This document shows, one piece after another, positions 61,110 through 64,000 of a DNA stretch of 64,000 nucleotides; positions within the stretch are counted from its first letter, which is position 1; every line of letters begins with the position of its first letter. The stretch lies in assembly GCA_034008185.1 (NCBI GenBank), contig CM067084.1, positions 43,351,099 through 43,415,098 of the forward strand, given 5' to 3'. Position numbers and translations under genes: made by a program. The DNA is from Gorsachius magnificus. Taxonomy: Eukaryota > Chordata > Aves > Pelecaniformes > Ardeidae. The notes beneath the pieces were generated by a model, which saw only the letters and a list, made by a program, of their open reading frames with translations, was not told the origin of the DNA and searched no databases.

Positions 61110-63744
61110 TTCGTTTCCTTTTCAGCTTGTAGCAGTGTGGAAATGCATTTTAATTATAGGGATCTAATGGTGCCTAAGAGGTCATTATAGAATTAACATC
61201 TTGGATTAAATTTGAAGTGCCCTTAAATTTCAGGTTTTTAATCTGTATCAAACCCATAAAGACCTTGATTTTCAGTTCTGTTGAAAAACAAAAGCCACAT
61301 TCAAAATATTTGAAATATGATACAAAAGCAAACCAACAAGCCAAACCCTCAAAATCCACTGCCTACAACCTTCCTCAAATATTTAAGGTTTACTGAAACA
61401 TTCAGAAAGGTCACTACATTCACACAAAATAAACTGATTGAAATTCCTGTTTTAATTCCATGTCTTGCAGGATTTCCTTAAAGCTATCCTTCTAAGGACC
61501 TTGTACTTTTCCCAAATTCTGCAAAATACAACAGCATTGTTCCTCCAAAGGGGGGTGAGGGTCCCTAATCTGAACAAAGGATCGTCCAGCAATCAGTTTT
61601 ACAGCCTAGTGAAACAGGGCATCTTTCCCTTACTCTTCTCTGCACTACTTAATGGAATGATGATGCTGCCAAGAAAAGTATATAAAATATCTATACATAT
61701 GTTTTGTATTACATTTAGACTTCAAGGGTATTAATGTTAAATGGTGCACAAGTTACTATATAAAATTCCTCCAAAACTATTTTGGTTTAATCATTGTATG
61801 ATTAAATATTCCTGTCTTTAAAAGTCACAGTTTCTGACCTAATAAAACCTACTTAGCTAGACACAGGATCAGATGTTGTAATTGAGTCTGCCAGTGTCAT
61901 TCAGTTTCTTTATAAATTTCTGTTGGCTTCATCAAACTGAAGTATTTTGGTTGACCTCCCCAGCACACTATGTGGGTGTAGGGACTAACTTGTCTCAGAA
62001 GTGGGTCCAGCACCCCGCCTCAGTAGTTTCATCCACTACCAAACTACATTTTGTACTTGGGCCAGAGCAATCTAGAGGCTACAATATCCTATGTTTCTGC
62101 CACTCTCTTGTGTGTCATTTTTCTTCCAGAGGCTTATCACCCTATTCTCCTTCGTAGGCTGTTTCTTCCTAAATTAAGCTTCATGGTCTAAGCAGGAGGT
62201 CAGTGATGTGGCTGTGTCTGTTCTAGGTGACCCCTCCTCAGCTTCCTCATTTCTTCTCCTTAACAGTTCAAGACAGAAAATATTTTTTTCTGCTTGGCAG
62301 AAAGATTTCTTGTAAAGGTTTACATATAGTTAGGGAACAGTAAATCCTGATTGTTCTTTACTGTGAAGACCCCTCCTCTTCCCTTTACCATTCTCTACTC
62401 CTCAAAATTACAGTCCAATACAGAGTGAGAGATACATTTCTGTTATCTCCCACATTCAAAATTGACTTTTTTTCATGGCATTATAATAATACTCCTAAGT
62501 AACATAAAAGTTTGCAATCAAAGATGAGACAATTTAAGAAATTCCTACTTGCAATATTAAATATGAATGATCATGCATCGAGGTAGAGGAAACAGGTGCA
62601 AGCATATGTACTTTCATAGTAAAATGGGGTTAATAGAGTAGCAGCTTAAAAATAGTCATTATATGTTTTGGGAGGAAGGTAATATGGGAATGCTTTCTCT
62701 AGATCCTAATCTTGACCTGAAACTAAAATGCTACTTCTCTAAAGGATCCAGTGTAACGTGAACATGCATTGTAGAATTATTTGAACCACCTGAATATTGC
62801 AAAAGTCAAATATCCCCATATGATCATTCCCTTGACATGTGGACCTCTTTTCAGTAGAGCCTATTTAGCTGATCTGTGTGACCACAACCCTGAGAGAGAG
62901 AAAACACGGCCACACCGACTGGTTTCAATGCACAGAAGCAGTCCCACGCCCTGGGGCAACAGCAACCTGTTGGTTTGTTGCTCTGCTTTCTAGCATCACT
63001 ATATATTTCCTTTATACAGAATAGAATTTATCTCCCTGCTTTGAAAATTTTAAGAATGGGACAGAAAGCCAAGTGGGGTTTTTTTATATAATTTTTAGCA
63101 AACCGTTAAAGCTGTAAGGTTTCATACACTTTTATCCTTAAATTAAAATATATTAATCAATGTCTTCTAAAATGATAATTTCTATATAGCACAAACAATG
63201 GTGCATAGCAGAGCATGTATTGAGGCTTGAAATCTACTGTCTCAGCAAAATTTTCTCCTTGTTTTTTTTCTGTATTTGGATGCAAAATGGAGCACAAGAG
63301 AGGTTCCACTGTTTTCTGTTCCCTGTAATCTTTCTATCTTAAGAGGGATAACATGTACCTTCCTACATGTAAAATAATAATTTGCTACCTGTAAGACTTG
63401 ACGAATGACATTATAGCACAAGCACTTTAAAGTTAGTGATCAAGTTTTTCCATATTTGATAGGGCATTAGATATAAAAGTAAGATATGTCTTACAATTTC
63501 CCATTAGTAACTGTGGTCTCTTTTCTACTCCTAGGCAACTAATTCCCACACAGTTGTTATTCCCCCGTTTGTTTTCTACATCTTTACAACCCTTTCACTG
63601 CAGATTAGTTGCCGCTATATAACAGAAGGTCACACGGTGTCTGAGACCCAAAGGAGAAAATGTTATTCACAGAAAGTTCTCAGATGTAGAAAAGGTACAA
63701 GTGATGATTTGGTATAGGTGGAGTAAAAACAGCCTATGCTGTTT
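61110..63744. other. AT-rich unique sequence, nothing recognised
   Basis: No gene or repeat family is recognised. Frames of up to 91 codons (61882-62157) lack domains. Confidence 0.5.
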
Positions 63745-63762
63745 AAAAAAAAAAAAAAAAAA
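63745..63762 (+). repeat. A18 homopolymer
   Basis: A run of 18 A preceded by TGTTT and followed by GCTTTG. No retrocopy body is recognised before it. Confidence 0.9.
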
Positions 63763-64000
63763 GCTTTGCAAATGTATGTAGAAATATTGCGCTCTCAGAG
63801 ATACGTATTGACTATTCCAGAGAACAGCTTCATTTGCCTGAAATACTGCCTCTTAAAATTTAAAAAAATTCCAAACATCTCCAGGAAAGCAGGACTCCGT
63901 CACGCATAACTGTTACTTGGGAAGACAAATACCATCACTCTGAACGCCCCTGCCTTCCTTCTTCCCCCAGCTTTATATTCTGAGCATGACATCATATGGT

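Noticed and set aside
60569..61190. Plus-strand frames of 64 and 106 codons
   Set aside because: Antisense of the minus-strand CR1; they have no independent support.
1..64000. Bacterial-type operons, CRISPR arrays, tRNA, rRNA or snRNA genes
   Set aside because: No pattern of the kind is seen; the sequence is vertebrate (avian) in character.
1..64000. Endogenous retrovirus or solo LTR
   Set aside because: No gag, pol or env-like frame and no confident LTR pair was recognised; old solo LTRs cannot be excluded by eye.

Overview
The window reads as avian nuclear DNA from a gene-poor region: a gene desert, or the inside of a very long intron. The evidence is CR1 LINEs (the dominant retrotransposon of birds and other sauropsids) with the typical 3' tail built on GATTCTAT octamers, a CR1-like reverse transcriptase, AT-rich unique sequence between copies, and almost no long open reading frames. 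The species cannot be fixed from the sequence. The young CR1 copies share a 3' end (GGTTGGACT(C/T)GATGAT...AAAGGTCTTTTCCAACC) that I recall as CR1-J/E-like, but this was not checked against a library. I see no host protein-coding exon, tRNA, rRNA, snRNA, CRISPR array or convincing endogenous retrovirus. The only recognisable coding sequence is decayed CR1 ORF2.

Layout. 1-5795: unique AT-rich DNA with one GC-rich islet near 4195-4375. 5796-6228: CR1 3' end, minus strand. 6285-7400: a GC-rich nested tandem repeat, with three 81-bp units inside the first of two ~470-bp units. 7912-8173: older CR1, plus strand. 8174-14757: no feature recognised. 14758-15135: a (GTCT)n tract and a CR1, minus strand, followed at 15183-15274 by a cluster of inverted repeats. 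18596-19886: the best CR1, plus strand, with reverse transcriptase motifs A-C and the whole C-terminal part, broken by one frameshift. 25389-25484: a CR1 3' end fragment with tail octamers on both sides. 34890-35225: an ancient CR1. 41-43.3 kb: repeat-free, homeodomain/POU-motif-rich DNA that could be regulatory, plus a C-rich quadruplex-type tract. 47.4-51 kb: very old repeat remnants, including a recognisable piece of LINE reverse transcriptase. 52407-52460: a 54-nt homopurine tract with six G-runs. 57001-57085: an old CR1 3' end. 60414-61109: a second young CR1, minus strand, an inverted partner of the 18.6-kb copy.

The elements do not form a pathway. The window is best understood as a layered record of CR1 activity, from copies with almost readable reverse transcriptase to fragments known only from a few conserved words, laid over unique DNA that may hold distant regulatory elements. 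The strongest leads for something undescribed are the nested tandem repeat at 6.3-7.4 kb, the inverted-repeat cluster at 15.2 kb and the candidate regulatory block at 41-43.3 kb. None amounts to a demonstrated new biological system.
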